Assembly (NCBI RefSeq): GCF_963678635.1
Contig: NC_087066.1
Location: 26,503,453-26,567,452, forward strand
Direction of reading: 5' to 3'
From: Symsagittifera roscoffensis
Lineage: Eukaryota > Xenacoelomorpha > Acoela > Convolutidae
Length of the DNA stretch: 64,000 nt
Below, in pieces: positions 34,000 through 45,014 of the stretch (position 1 is the first letter of the stretch; each line of letters begins with the position of its first letter). The notes below the pieces were generated by a model, which did not search any database, was not told the origin of the DNA, and saw nothing but the letters and a program-made list of their open reading frames with translations. Both the position numbers and the translations under genes were made by a program.

Positions 34000-35794
34000 G
34001 CCGACAACTTGGATCCCTACACCGATCAAATTCCCACCCAATTAACCTCAACACTCCAATCACAATAATCCTACTTTTTGCTTTCCCGCCACCCGATTTC
34101 CCAACTAGTAATATCACATCAAGCATGAATTCAGACACTAATTCAGATGCTTCAGTTTTATATTCCATTTCACAACTCAATAACACAAATATAGAAACCC
34201 CTGACGAATTTGCAGACTCCGAACCATCTCCATCCAATAATTTTCAAGCCAACTCCTCAGTTTTTTCAAAACCCCCTTTTCAGCCAATCCCACCAAATAA
34301 CCCACTCCCATCCTTTTCTACTCCCTCTTATGCTTCACAAGTCACCCCAACCTACTCTTCTTTTCATTAAGATCGATCATCCAATTCCCCAGATATTCCC
34401 CAAATCTCCCAAGAATTAGATAATTTTATCACCCTACAACAACAGCTAATACACACTAACACCCTCACTCTAAATCAAATTTCATCCACAATAGAATCCT
34501 CAAATCCACCTACTCCTACACCCTCTTCAGCTTATACTGCCTCATTAGCACAATCATCCACATCCACCGAATCATCAACTAGCACTAACGGAGCTTATCG
34601 CACTTTTAAAAGAAAATTCCCGAACCATCCATTCCCAACCAAACCAGGAACAGCCTGCGAATATATTAATCACCCACACCACACTAACATGAAAGATTTC
34701 TTAGCAATCACCCTACCTTCATTTCCACAATATACTTTAAACACCCCTCATGACACTAACGACACACGAAGTTTTGTAGATGAACACGTTTTAATGCCTA
34801 CACTTCATTGGACATCATATTATCATTTTACTAATCCCCTTTGCCTGCCACTATCTAATACTCATAACGATTAAGAAAGGAATAAAGATATGCTATATCG
34901 ACTCACTACACCACTAACACATAGACAATTCACTTACATAGGATATAAAAAATCACTAAAAACATTCACTGCACCACGAACTAACGAATTTACACTAGAA
35001 TACTACGACCATAATATCATCCGAACTAACCAAGATCAATTTTTAGAGGACGACCGCTTCGCTAACCCACAACTAACAGAAAAATTTTTCATAAAAACAC
35101 CATATGTATTCACACTCAACATATTCGATCGAAAGTATGATCACATCATTTCTGAAGCACCAACTGACATGCAAGCTTACGAAAGTTTTAAAGAAAAGTT
35201 TCAATTAATTTCACTAACCTTCCACTTTCTTGCACCACATGAACGCGATTTGCACTGCTCACACGACATTATGTTACGCACTAAACAAACCCACACCTAT
35301 ACATATTATCGCTTCATCCAAAATCATTTTGATTTACACACCCCATCAAGACAACCACACCATCGTTTTCAATTTCTCAATTCAAAGTACACTTCGCCAT
35401 TTTTTCTAAATTTCACATATTGCATCGAAGATACTAACCTCCACGGCATCCTCCGCAATTATGACCCAATATCACAAATTTATATTTTTTGTCCCATCAC
35501 GAAGAATTTAACGCAGAAGAATCCAGACCCTTCCTTATCCCACATGAATTTATCCAACCTATAGAAATCCCTATATTAGAATTCATCCATAATACTAAAT
35601 ACAATCACAAATTATATAATCTAATCCAAAACACACCTTATGAGTTTGCAGTTGGCACCCAATAACTAAAAACTATTAAAGCACTTCAATTGCTTCGGCC
35701 ACTGCTTCAAACTAAAAACATCATTCGCATATTATTAACAAATTCCGATATCATACACGACATCTTCCCCCACGGTTTCTTCCCCGACGACTAA
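33996..35794 (+). pseudogene. ORFY (copy 1), accessory gene downstream of env, broken
   Basis: It aligns with ORFY of copy 2 (58,630-60,311). In this copy the frame is open from the ATG inside the env stop (33,996), through the internal ATG at 34,125 that matches the copy-2 start, to a stop at 34,368-34,370. Another stop lies at 34,872-34,874. A frame change lies near 35,510 and a stop at about 35,664. The N-terminal 170 residues are Ser/Thr/Pro/Asn-rich. The remainder looks globular, with conserved blocks such as FPQYTLNTPHDTN and FTYIGYKKSLKT. No known family is recognised. The native stop is at 35,792-35,794. Confidence 0.65.
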
Positions 35795-35797
35795 CAG

Positions 35798-35884
35798 GTA
35801 AGTATAAACTATACATATTCTTTACTAATAAATTTGAAAATCATACTAACCATTCTCTATTCATGTCTCATTTAGATTTTTTAG
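35798..35884 (+). promoter_or_regulatory. Predicted intron directly after the ORFY stop
   Basis: The donor CAG|GTAAGT (35,795-35,803) begins three bases after the ORFY stop. Acceptors TTTAG (35,875) or TTTTTTAG (35,884) give an intron of 78 or 87 bp. Donor and acceptor are both kept in copy 2 (58,621-58,629 and about 58,541-58,550). Splicing is inferred, not shown. Confidence 0.5.
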
Positions 35885-37398
35885 TCTTCATCCCACGATC
35901 ATCTGCAAAAAACAGAAAAGAAAAATAAAAAATAAAAAACTTGTCTAAAATCTTCTAAACTCTATTAATAATTTGCAATAATATAATAAAATTCATACCA
36001 TTGTAATAAAATAATTTATAAATTGTTTCCCCAAAAGCAGTAAGTTTAATAATGATGAAAATTTGTAACTTAAATTTTTGCCCAAAACTAGCAGTAAAAT
36101 TGAAATTCTGTGTAGTAAATTAATAAAATGAAAACGCAGTACTAACCTTTTGATATTTTCTTTCACTCGCACAAGAATTCTATCCAAACTCGCACAGCTC
36201 GCCCACGAAGAATTGTTTAAATAATGAATTTCTGTTTCAAGTTTTCACACGCAACAACTCTAACACACGATAACAAGTTTCAAATTTTCCTTTAACCCGG
36301 TTAGAAAGGAATTATATACTAAACCAAACTAACCAACGCAGCTTATTAAACACCACAAATCATAAAATAACAGCTTGACTAAGAAAAGGAAACCAACGGT
36401 ACCCAAACCATATTAACCCATTTTAAAACTGGATAATTTATTCTTTTGAAGACTATTATAAAGTCTAAGAAAGAAATAATAAAACACAAAAAAGTCAAAA
36501 GACAAACCCATAACAAAAAAAATTTGATTTTTGAAAAAAGGACACAACCAACGGAACATAAGAAAGACCACCATAAACCCAACATAAAACGTTATCACAT
36601 AACAGGACCTCTCACAGAAACCGCACAAAATCATACTCCCACTCCTGGCCTAACCCACCAGAGAGGACGTCCTGAGCATGCTCTTTAGCCGGCCTAACCC
36701 ACCGCGCTACATCCACGCTTTGTGACCACATTTCTATTTTTAATAAGAGGTACTCAAGGGTGAGTAACTCTTCAAAATAACCGAACTAAAGCAAAATGCT
36801 TTTGTGAAAACAACTAACCAAAATCATAATTAAAACACGGAACTAATAAAAATTTTATAAAATGTAAATCATACTTTGCAATATATAGATCAGCATACAA
36901 CAACGAAGATGAACATCCAAAGACAAAATGATCCCACTACACTCGAACAAGAATGGCCAACCACAACCAATATGCCGTCCACAATCACAACTCAAAGGAT
37001 TTAGAGTACGACTTGACTTCGCAGAAAAGGACTTCATTGAACTAGACCAATGACCACCTCGATGTTCAAGTATACGTACAGATCCGAGTAACAAGGCATC
37101 CCCTCCACGCACAATCTCCACGCCATTCCCAGACGAGGTCAAACACAAACAAGTTCTCTATATAATACAGAAAAACCCGTCATAGCAAACCATTCTGTAA
37201 TCAGATTGATTTCGTTGGGAAACACATTCGTTGTCACAAGAAGACACAACGATTGATATCCATCATTCCAGCGTCCTGGAACTTCTCTAACAAGAGAAAC
37301 CGGATAAGAATATGATGTTCGCCAAATACCAACGTCCATCATCCATCCTTTGAATTGCAGAAAGACAATTCTAAAAAACTCCGTAAAACCCGGATGGG
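35885..37398 (+). other. Long 3' region of the retroelement
   Basis: About 1.5 kb between ORFY and the 3' LTR, conserved in copy 2. A 46-codon sense frame (about 36,909-37,049) ending FAEKDFIELDQ is conserved with the same stop in copy 2, and a longer antisense frame also survives in both. It may be a downstream exon or only slow divergence. A polypurine tract before the LTR is weak (GGATGGG at 37,392-37,398). Confidence 0.45.
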
Positions 37399-37808
37399 TG
37401 GAACTTGATCTAAACTATATTTTATGATTGGATAAATTAGATATTTTACCACTGTAAAGTATTTAATATTAACCAATCATGATCCATCTAACTAACAACC
37501 CACTTATTTGTAAGTGCTGAAATTACTTGTAATTTCAGCACCAGAGAGATTTGAATTTAACTTAGAAATTAGTTGCCTCTCCAAGAGAACTTCAGCAGCC
37601 ACAATAAACCAGTATACCCTAGATCTATTGAGCCTAGCAGAGACTAGTTAAACACCCTGAGACTAGTAAGTATAAGAGTAAGATTAGGATCGGTATTAGA
37701 CTAAGAAGTTGCACGAATCTATCCGGCCGAAAATAAGATAGCGTGACGAGCAGACGGTGTACCCTATCCGAAATTACTCTATGAGTTAACCACATCGGTC
37801 CTAACTCA
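37399..37808 (+). repeat. 3' LTR of copy 1
   Basis: 410 bp, TGGAACTTGATC to CCTAACTCA, with AATAAA at 37,603-37,608 and the same hairpin as the 5' LTR. It is followed by the duplicated ATTA at 37,809-37,812. Confidence 0.92.
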
Positions 37809-37904
37809 ATTAGTGGATTTTTGTTGGGACTTGTATGTGGTTTTATAAGTGCCTATGAACACTTATCAGCTTATAAGATAAACATCTGTTGTCAGTAAAT
37901 AAGG

Positions 37905-38177
37905 ACAAGACTGCTCGTATCAGGGCAAAGCCCTGAATGTTCCTTTTAAGGTTTTTGGAGCAGTAATAACCTAAAAAAATTAAATGTAATAAAATAAAAT
38001 CAAAATTTTTTTTTCTAAAATTTGAAATCCCCCCGCACGCCATATAAAGAACAAAAGGATAGATTTCGGTCCTTGTAACAAACCAATTAATGGAAATAAG
38101 CGTCTTTCAACCAATTTGGAACAATACCCACCTCGAGCACAAATATTCCGTTACTTTCGTATCGAAAGTCGGAACAA
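37905..38177 (-). mobile_element. Internally deleted Helentron-like copy
   Basis: Both ends are intact (CAAGACTGCTCGTATCAGGG and AGTCGGAACAA), but about 270 bp of the interior is missing. It sits 97 bp outside the 3' LTR. Confidence 0.65.
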
Positions 38178-38455
38178 TAATCTGTTGGGACACTAAAACA
38201 GGTTAAATTGTTGCAGTAAATGAGATCCACAGTTTATAAGCAGATCTGTTAATACGATTTTAAATGAGATTAAACTAATGTGATTAATTGAGAATTAGCT
38301 GTTAACAGTAATTGAGATTAAGCTATGGCTGTAAATGAGATCCGCGGGCTGTAATTTAAATTGTAAATGAGATTGAACTGTTAGAAAATATTGCCGGACA
38401 CCAACAAAAAATGTATCAAATTCAAAAATGTAATTTCATGACCTAATTATAATTG
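38178..38455. other. No gene seen
   Basis: It contains a loosely repeated 'taaatgagat' phrase (38,218-38,372), a possible decayed minisatellite. Confidence 0.4.
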
Positions 38456-38870
38456 TTGCTGCAATCGACAAACAAAATTGTTGCTGCAATCCACAAACTT
38501 ACAAAGTGCGGATTTCGCTTACAGTTGCGGTTTCGTAAATTTACTATGCTCACATACTATTTTTGTGCGGATTCCACAAATTGTTCCGGGTTCCACAAAC
38601 TGCTCAGGATCATCTGTGGGTTACGCAAAATTGGCTGTTTTTGGATCAACTTGGAGCGATACACTTTGAGCGATGTTTAAGCTATTTGTTCGTGGAATCC
38701 ACAACAAAGAATATCAGAGAAAAAATGCAGGATCGCGGATTCCATGACCAATTTGTGATCGGCCTTTCGCGGAATCCGCCTACAATTCACAAACCACACA
38801 ATGAATTGGGGTATTTGAATAAAAATCTGCAACAAAAAAATTCATTTTTCGTTGTTGTATGATAAAAATT
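38456..38870. repeat. Dispersed 'GCGGATTCCAC' repeats
   Basis: Many irregular copies of TGCGGATTCC/GGAATCCGC and CCACAAACT phrases, related to the tandem array at 40,141-40,280. Open frames of 63-99 codons here follow the repeat and are not called. Confidence 0.5.
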
Positions 38871-39158
38871 TTAGGTCATCCCGGTTAAATAGAGTTTTCA
38901 ATTTCTGAAAAGTACGCACCAACACGTATGTTTTGTACTCTTTAACAATGAGTGAACAAAATTTAGGCATAGGTACAAACGAAAAAATATATCTAAGAAT
39001 GAGGTTCTGCTTGATTTTGATTGCTAACAGAAGGAATTATTCTGCTTTCAAGCAGGAATGTGTGACCCGGGCTGAGGTGTTCGACTCATCATTCGACCGA
39101 CACGGTCAAACGGACTCCGATTTTCATTGCAAATTTAGACGGTCGAACAAACACTATA
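38871..39158. other. No gene seen
   Basis: A frame of 89 codons at 38,933-39,202 runs into the tandem array and has no recognised domain. Confidence 0.3.
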
Positions 39159-39268
39159 GTCGAACAAAGTCGAATCATGAGTCGAACAGGGTCGAATCAT
39201 GAGTCAAACAGGGTCGAATCATGAGTCGAAGGGGGTCGAATCATGAGTCGAACAGGGTCGAGCCCTGT
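39159..39268. repeat. Five-unit 22-bp tandem repeat
   Basis: Consecutive 22-bp units of GTCGAACAGGGTCGAATCAT plus GA, with single-base differences. The unit itself contains a near-duplicate GTCGAA. Confidence 0.85.
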
Positions 39269-39587
39269 ATGAGATATGAATACACTCAGAACTTCAACTG
39301 TGGTGTTTTTAAGGAAAATCAATTGAAGAAAGTTTCATATCGCAACTGTTTTCAATAACTATCGGTTATTATTATCTTTTGGTCATTTTTCCCCTATTAG
39401 CCAGTTAATTATAACGTTTTAAAAACAAATTCAAAAGCATTTGGTGCAGCTGATAAATTAAGAAACTACGAGAACCTACGTGCAAGCTCCATCAATTTCA
39501 TTATGCGTGTTTCGATTGCACTGAGAATAGGGTTAATTTTGCGAATCCACGAAAGTAAGAGCAGCTATAGAGAAAAGTGTTAGGAAT
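39269..39587. other. No gene seen
   Basis: AT-rich sequence between two tandem arrays. Confidence 0.35.
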
Positions 39588-39692
39588 GTCGTGCCACCGC
39601 CACCTTGGTCTAGAAAGGCGCGCTGCCTCCGCCTTAGCCTGGAAAATCGCGCCATCTCCGCCTTGTTCTGAAAAGTCGCACCGTCTCCGCAT
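39588..39692. repeat. Three-unit 33-bp tandem repeat
   Basis: Three copies of a GC-rich unit of the form GCCTCCGCCTTGGTCTGGAA followed by an AAAGTCGC-type end. Confidence 0.7.
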
Positions 39693-40140
39693 TGGCCAAT
39701 TATCCCTGTTTATCCTGTTTATCCCATACAAAATATAATGGGCTGCGGTCGATCAAATTTTCATTCGGCTGAGTCCGTTCAAAACTAAATGGCTTGCTTC
39801 AAACACTGTCAAACAGTTTATCCTTCGATCGAGCCGGTTGAAACATAGCCAGCTTGGGTCGAGTCGGTCGCAATATAGTTAGCTGGATAGGCTCAAAATT
39901 TTGTGTCTGTATGTTCCTGGATTCCAGAGACTAATTTTTAAACATGTTCCAAAAAGTAAGTGGATTCCACCTACAACATTTCTGTGAATTCCGCGTACAA
40001 ATACCTGTAACGCAAATTTTGTCGGCACATTTATTTTGTCGCGGATTCTACAACAGAAGGATATAACTAGTAGTTCTGTATTCCGCAACTAACTGCAAGC
40101 GAATTCCGCAGAAGCAAGTGGATTCCGCAATTTTATGCCA
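39693..40140. repeat. Diverged 'GGATTCCGC' repeats
   Basis: Scattered GTGGATTCCAC, GAATTCCGC and GCGGATTC motifs lead into the regular array that follows. No coding region. Confidence 0.45.
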
Positions 40141-40280
40141 AATCCGCTTAAAATTTGCGGAATCCGCTTAAAATTTGCGGAATCCACTTACAATTTGCGG
40201 ATTCCACTTACAATTTGCGGATTCCACGTACAATTTGCGGATTCCGCTCACATTTGCGGATTCGACTTACAGTTGCGGAT
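40141..40280. repeat. Seven-unit 20-bp satellite array
   Basis: Seven consecutive units close to AATCCGCTTAAAATTTGCGG (20 bp; the sixth and seventh units are slightly shortened or changed). This is the most regular part of the GCGGATTCC repeat field. Confidence 0.85.
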
Positions 40281-40457
40281 TGCAAGACAGATTAACTTAC
40301 TAAATACATAGGTTATTATTTCCACAAGCTGTTCCGGATTCCGCAAACTTTGTTAGGGATTCCGTAAATTTTGTTGCGGAATCCGCAACATTGTCTTTTT
40401 GGAGCGATTTTATGCAATACAGTGTTTTAGCTATTTGTTTGTGGAATCCAAAACAGC
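40281..40457. repeat. Degenerate 'GGATTCCGCAA' repeats
   Basis: Continuation of the same repeat field (GTTCCGGATTCCGCAAACT, TTGCGGAATCCGCAACA). Confidence 0.45.
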
Positions 40458-40680
40458 ATGTATGTATGTATGCATGTATGTATGTATGTATGTATGTATG
40501 TATGTATGTATGTATGTATGTATGTATGTATGTATGTATGTATGTATGTATGTATGTATGTATGTATGTATGTATGTATGTATGTATGTATGTATGTATG
40601 TATGTATGTATGTATGTCTGTATGTATGTATGTATGTATGTATGTATGTATGTATGTATGTATGTATGTATGTATGTGTG
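40458..40680. repeat. (TATG)n microsatellite
   Basis: About 220 bp of a 4-bp unit with two or three single-base changes. It produces false MYVCMYVC and IHTYIHTY frames on both strands. Confidence 0.97.
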
Positions 40681-41749
40681 AATGTTTGTTTTTATGTATT
40701 TACATATGTTTTTATGCAAGTATTTTTGTATATTTGTATACATTTATGTATGTTTTCTAAACATGATTGCTTCCAATTATCATGCTTCTGCTATAGTTCA
40801 TATGCCGGATCAAGCAGTTACCAAGTTTTTTGGTAATAACATATTCAAAATAGGGTAATTTAGCATTTAGTAAACCGCAATAAACTAAAGAAACCTGATT
40901 GCAGGTAAACTATATTTGTTGTTTTGGAAAGAGCAGGACTAATGTTCTATTGATCATGCAATATAGCAATTTTTACTTTATAATCATTGTTTATTCTTGT
41001 TATTTGATGGTTTCATCGAGATCTTTACCTTACCAAAGGTTGCCATCAGCTGCCACGTTGTGAATTGCGTTGCATAAAAGAAAATTTTCTTTCTTATGGA
41101 TTTTGATCATCTTATCAACGAAGTGATTGAACACCAGCACCAATAAAAGTTTCGGTACTTTTTCAACCAACCAGAGCCTTCAAAAATATATAGAAACATC
41201 AAAGTATATAAATTTTGCTCATATTTTTTGAATTCTTTTTGCAATCTTGAAACTTTTTATCTCTTGGTCCCATGATTGCAATAGTGGTTATGAAGCTAAT
41301 GATTGAACTTCCAGGCATCCTTCGAAACCCACACAACCTTCGATCCCCAGACTCCCTTTGGCACTGTTTTGCGACATCTTTTTTCTGCCGATTAACCAGC
41401 TGGAGTCGAAGCGTGACATGATTAATCACAATGTTCTAGCAAATGAATTGTATGATGCTTTTGCTAAGGTTTTCTGTGACGGGTTTCTGCATTCAGTTTT
41501 ACTTCAAAACTTCATTCGATGTTTCAGTCCAATTATCTTCGGAAGTTTTTTGAAAATCCAAATAAATTTATAGCAGTTCAACTCGCGTAATTTGATTAGT
41601 GACTAAACCAAACATTAAAATTTAGTTTAAACCGTAATCCATAACTCAAGGTTAGGTTAATAACAAACAACTAGAGCTTTGGAACATCACTCAGTTCATT
41701 AAGTGTTCGATTCTTCAGCTATTTGGATAACCCTTATCACAGCCATAAA
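40681..41749. other. No supported gene; region upstream of the GPCR
   Basis: Short frames (41,199-41,429 on -, 41,358-41,573 on +) overlap on opposite strands without domain signal. The stretch should contain the GPCR promoter, but no motif was identified. Confidence 0.3.
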
Positions 41750-42053
41750 ATGACAGAATTGAACAAGGGTTTCTGGTTCGTTTGGTTTGACTTTTACGGT
41801 TTCATTTTTGGTTTTATCTACCTCGCAACTTTCTTACTGAAATTTTCATTGGGGATTGCAGTATGTTACCAGAACTTTCTGACTTTCAACGTTCTCAGAT
41901 ATAAGATGAAGAAGTCTTCTTCAGATTTCCTTATTTTATATAACTTATTTTCAGATGGCTTATACGGAGTTTTGATGGTATTTTCTGTTGTTCTTTTTTT
42001 TCTACAGTTTGCGGTCGTATTCGTGGTCGAAACACCCGACTTAGAATTTTGGT
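41750..42053 (+). CDS. Putative class-A GPCR, coding exon 1 (TM1-TM2)
   Basis: From ATG 41,750 the frame encodes a short N-terminus, a first membrane helix (GFIYLATFLLKFSLGIAVCY), a basic loop (RYKMKK) and a second helix beginning SSSDFLILYNLFSDGLYGVL. It parallels the - strand exon at 2578-2868. The true exon ends somewhere before the in-frame stop at 42,051-42,053; GT dinucleotides at about 41,977 and 42,014 are candidates. The complete gene is inferred from this exon plus those at 45,015-45,538 and 49,177-49,726, which together supply seven helices in order. The receptor would sit in the plasma membrane and signal through G proteins; the ligand is unknown. Confidence 0.6.
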
Positions 42054-42092
42054 AGTATTCATTAAAACAACCATATGTTTACATAATCCACG

Positions 42093-42173
42093 ACAAGTCT
42101 GCTTGCATGAGGCCAAAGCCTTGAATTTTTTTACTACCTTTAAAACTATCAACAACGATAAGAAAAAATCATC
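42093..42173 (-). mobile_element. Helentron-like fragment in GPCR intron
   Basis: An eroded hairpin end ('caagtctgcttgcatgagg', 'gccaaagccttgaat') directly precedes the MITE target site. Confidence 0.45.
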
Positions 42174-42181
42174 CAAACAGC

Positions 42182-42648
42182 CAGGGGCAGATTAAGGGGG
42201 GGGGGGGGGGGGCGGGGAGGGCGAAAGAGCGGACGCTTCCACCCCTTCGCCACTATCCTCCCCCCTCAGGGATTTGACAGGGAAGGTCCCCCTCAGGGAA
42301 GGTCCCCCTTTGTACTGTTTTGAGATATCCATTTTTGGTGACGGACCCTAAATTTTTTTTAAAGGCAACTTTGGCGTAAGAACATATTTTATTTTTATTG
42401 TTGAGCGTGCGCCGAAAAAAAAACGCGCTTTTTTGGTCAAAATTTTGCAAAAAAGGCCCATAAACGCATTTTTTGACCTATGTTTTCATAATTTTTCAAA
42501 ATTTTTCCTGCGGCGCAGAAAACTTGGCCAAAATGGGGTCTTTTTAGTGCTTTGAAAAAGCTTGGAAAATCAATTTGGTCAACCTAATATTTTTTTTTTT
42601 GGAAAATCCTCCCCCCCCCCCCTTGAGAAAATCTTAGATCCGCTCCTG
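42182..42648 (-). mobile_element. hAT-like MITE in GPCR intron, 8-bp target duplication
   Basis: Ends CAGGGGCAGATTAAGG and CTTAGATCCGCTCCTG. Flanks CAAACAGC (42,174-42,181) and CAATCAGC (42,649-42,656) match at 7 of 8 bases. The family interior is in reverse orientation. Confidence 0.85.
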
Positions 42649-42735
42649 CAATCAGCTCTAAGGAAACTGTAAGGTTCCATTTTTTTGTGTAATTTGCTGT
42701 CTTAGCTAGATATTGAAACAGTCATGAGCTATAAA

Positions 42736-42900
42736 CAACGCTGCAAGTATCAGGGCAAAATCTTGAATGATCCGACTGCCCCATAAGGTCACATGAATAG
42801 GTGATATACTTGAGAAAACTGATTATATTCATTTTGTACTGAAAATGATCTCCTCTTACTTTATACTTAGTAATTGCTATGTTATGTAATTGCTCCGATT
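42736..42900 (-). mobile_element. Truncated Helentron-like copy in GPCR intron
   Basis: The hairpin end 'gcaagtatcagggcaaaatc' and 'gatccgactgccccataag' are recognisable; the rest is lost. Confidence 0.5.
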
Positions 42901-44049
42901 TTTGAAGAGTTGGTTTTTTTACTTGGAATTTTTTCCTAAGTCAAATTTTTTCAAATACTCTATTGAAATTATTGGCTTTGTGAATTCAAATAAAGATAAC
43001 TTTCCTTCAAGTTTTTTTTTGAGTTTTAACGTTCAAAATTTCCAATCTGGCCATTTATGTCCACTCTTAATAATTCGCATTTTGAATAACAAAATGATAA
43101 AAAAAATGAAATAGTTATCATCCAAAAGGGAGTTGCTGATTAAAAATATTTTGTAGATTAAAATTATGTTAGCTTTTGTTGGTTTTTATATAGATTTTCG
43201 AAGGGTTTTTTGGAAGCGAGTTTGCAAATTAAGTTGAGCTAGAACAAGTTTGGTTGAAATATCTGCTCATTTATTTCTAGTCTTTTCTTGTAATAAACAA
43301 TGCCGCAATTCAGGTTTTCAATTTTTTTCAGATCACTCATCATTGAAAAAATTTGGTTAGTTAAAAGTGCTGAAAAAATAACCCAAATTGTGGTTGTTTA
43401 TAGATCACTTGAGAATTTTTTTTTAATTATGAGTTTAAGATCTGCATATCAAAATTCTCAAGCTAGACACTGCCAAGTTTTATGTCTGATTTTCAAATCA
43501 AAAATTAAGAACAAATTTTTCTGGAGTTTTTTTTTCAGCTATTTTAGCTTGTCATTTTTTTGTTATTTATTTGCTGCTTGCTGCAGTAACAATTCAATAT
43601 AGTTTTTTTTCATTATTTATCAATGCGCTTTGAATCACGTTGCTGTTAAATTACAACCTGCGTCTAAAGGTTCCATATGCATTAAACTTATAGATTCTAT
43701 ATAATTTGAGTGTTGCAATTATGAGGCTAAACTGTGCACTGAAAAGTTGCACTTTCTGGCGTGGGCAAATCACTGGAAACCAGAGACAAATCTTTGAACA
43801 GGTTGAAACTTTGTTGGCTCAATCCAGAATACCCAAGATTAAAGAATGATCAAAAGGAGCAGCCTTGTTGAGGAGTTCGCTAACAATTCATAAAATACTC
43901 AGTTTGCCTCTCAATGTTGATCAAATCATAGTATGAAGTGATGATATTGGATGAAAAAGCTAAGCAAATTTAGTTCCTTCTAAACAGATATGCTATAAAG
44001 GTTTGGGGATGCGAATGACAAAAACCAAGGAAACCGGCGCAAAAATTTA
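42901..44049 (+). other. Intron 1 of the GPCR, no feature seen
   Basis: AT-rich intronic sequence. A 100-codon frame at 43,300-43,602 is hydrophobic but contains no GPCR motif and is not called. Confidence 0.4.
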
Positions 44050-44581
44050 AAAAGACTGCTCGTATCAAGGCGAAGCCCTGAATGTTCCGACTGCCTTTTA
44101 AGGTTTTTTGAGCAGCAGTAAAACATAAAAAAAATTAAATGAAATAAAGTAAAATGAAGTTTTTTTTTTCTAAAATTTGAATTTTTTTATGAAAATCATT
44201 ACCCCACACGCCATAAAATGTACAAAAAGATAGATTTCGATCCTTGTAACAAACCAATTATGGCAAATAAGCTTCGTTCAGCCAATTTGGAACGATTTAT
44301 AAGACGGATTAAATCTCGCTTACGCGTTAATAGCGCGAATTATATTGCGCGTTAATTGTCCCAAATTGGTCAAAATGGCCAAAATGGCAATCTTTAAATT
44401 CTCATAACTTTACGAAAAATGATCACAGGTGAAATATCTTTTCAAATTTAAGCTCAGGGGAACAATACCTTTTGAATGACATAAAAAAATTCCGTCAAAA
44501 ATGGCTAGTTAAAAAGTCGAAGAAAAAAAACCCACGCCGAGCACAAATATTCCGTTACTTTCGTATTGAAAGTCGGAACAA
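44050..44581 (-). mobile_element. Helentron-like element in GPCR intron, full length
   Basis: Full-length family copy: hairpin end 'aagactgctcgtatcaaggc', distal end AGTCGGAACA at 44,571-44,580. Confidence 0.65.
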
Positions 44582-44689
44582 AAATGAACGACGGGCAAAT
44601 GAAATTTTTTTTGAGTCATGCAATCTATCGTTTATGAAGTGGCGCTGCGAAATGTTTTAGTCATACTGCCAATCTTTTCTAGCCATTTT

Positions 44690-44990
44690 TTTTAATATCA
44701 CTTTTCCCTTATTTTCTGAAATCGCGCGGCCAGAGTCTTTTTTAAGTCGCGCAGCCAGTCTTTTCATAAGTCTACCAAATTTTTTTCTAAATTCGCGCTG
44801 CCATTTGTTTCTCAAGCCGTAAGGCTAATTGTTTTCTTGAGTCGCGGCGCTAACTTTTTCTTAAGTCCTACAGTCAGTTTTTAAGTCGCGGCACCAGTAG
44901 TTGTGTTCAGTTGCGCCGCCAGTCTTCTTTCAGGTCGTAGCGCAACTCTTTTTAAATCGCGCCGCCACTCTTCTTAATTAGCGCAAATGT
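44690..44990. repeat. Degenerate 'TCGCGCNGCCAGTCTTTT' repeats
   Basis: Eight or more imperfect units of about 28-35 bp (for example 'aagtcgcgcagccagtcttt', 'cgcgccgccactcttct') lie just before GPCR exon 2. Confidence 0.55.
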
Positions 44991-45014
44991 ATTTTTTTCA
45001 TCATCACATTTTAG

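Larger units (their letters stand above)
19358..37808 (+). mobile_element. Complete 18.45-kb env-bearing Ty3-like LTR retroelement (copy 1, inactive)
   Basis: Bounded by 410-bp direct repeats (19,358-19,767 and 37,399-37,808) that begin TG and end CA. They are flanked by the 4-bp duplication ATTA (19,354-19,357 and 37,809-37,812). The order is LTR, candidate primer site, leader ORFs, gag, protease, RT remnant, RNase H, integrase, ORFX, env-like gene, ORFY, long 3' region, LTR. RT before RNase H before integrase is the Ty3/gypsy order. The length is far above the usual 5-12 kb. Stops, frameshifts and an RT deletion make this copy non-autonomous. The LTRs differ at only five positions. A second copy of the same family begins at 56,604 on the - strand. 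Confidence 0.92.

Noticed and set aside
36446-36730. Possible tRNA-derived SINE: on the - strand TAGCGCGGTGGGTTAGGCC resembles an A box
   Set aside because: There is no matching B box or cloverleaf. The sequence is a conserved part of the retroelement 3' region in both copies.
40300-40836. Frames of up to 147 codons with MYVC or IHTY periodicity
   Set aside because: They are readings of the TATG microsatellite in several frames.
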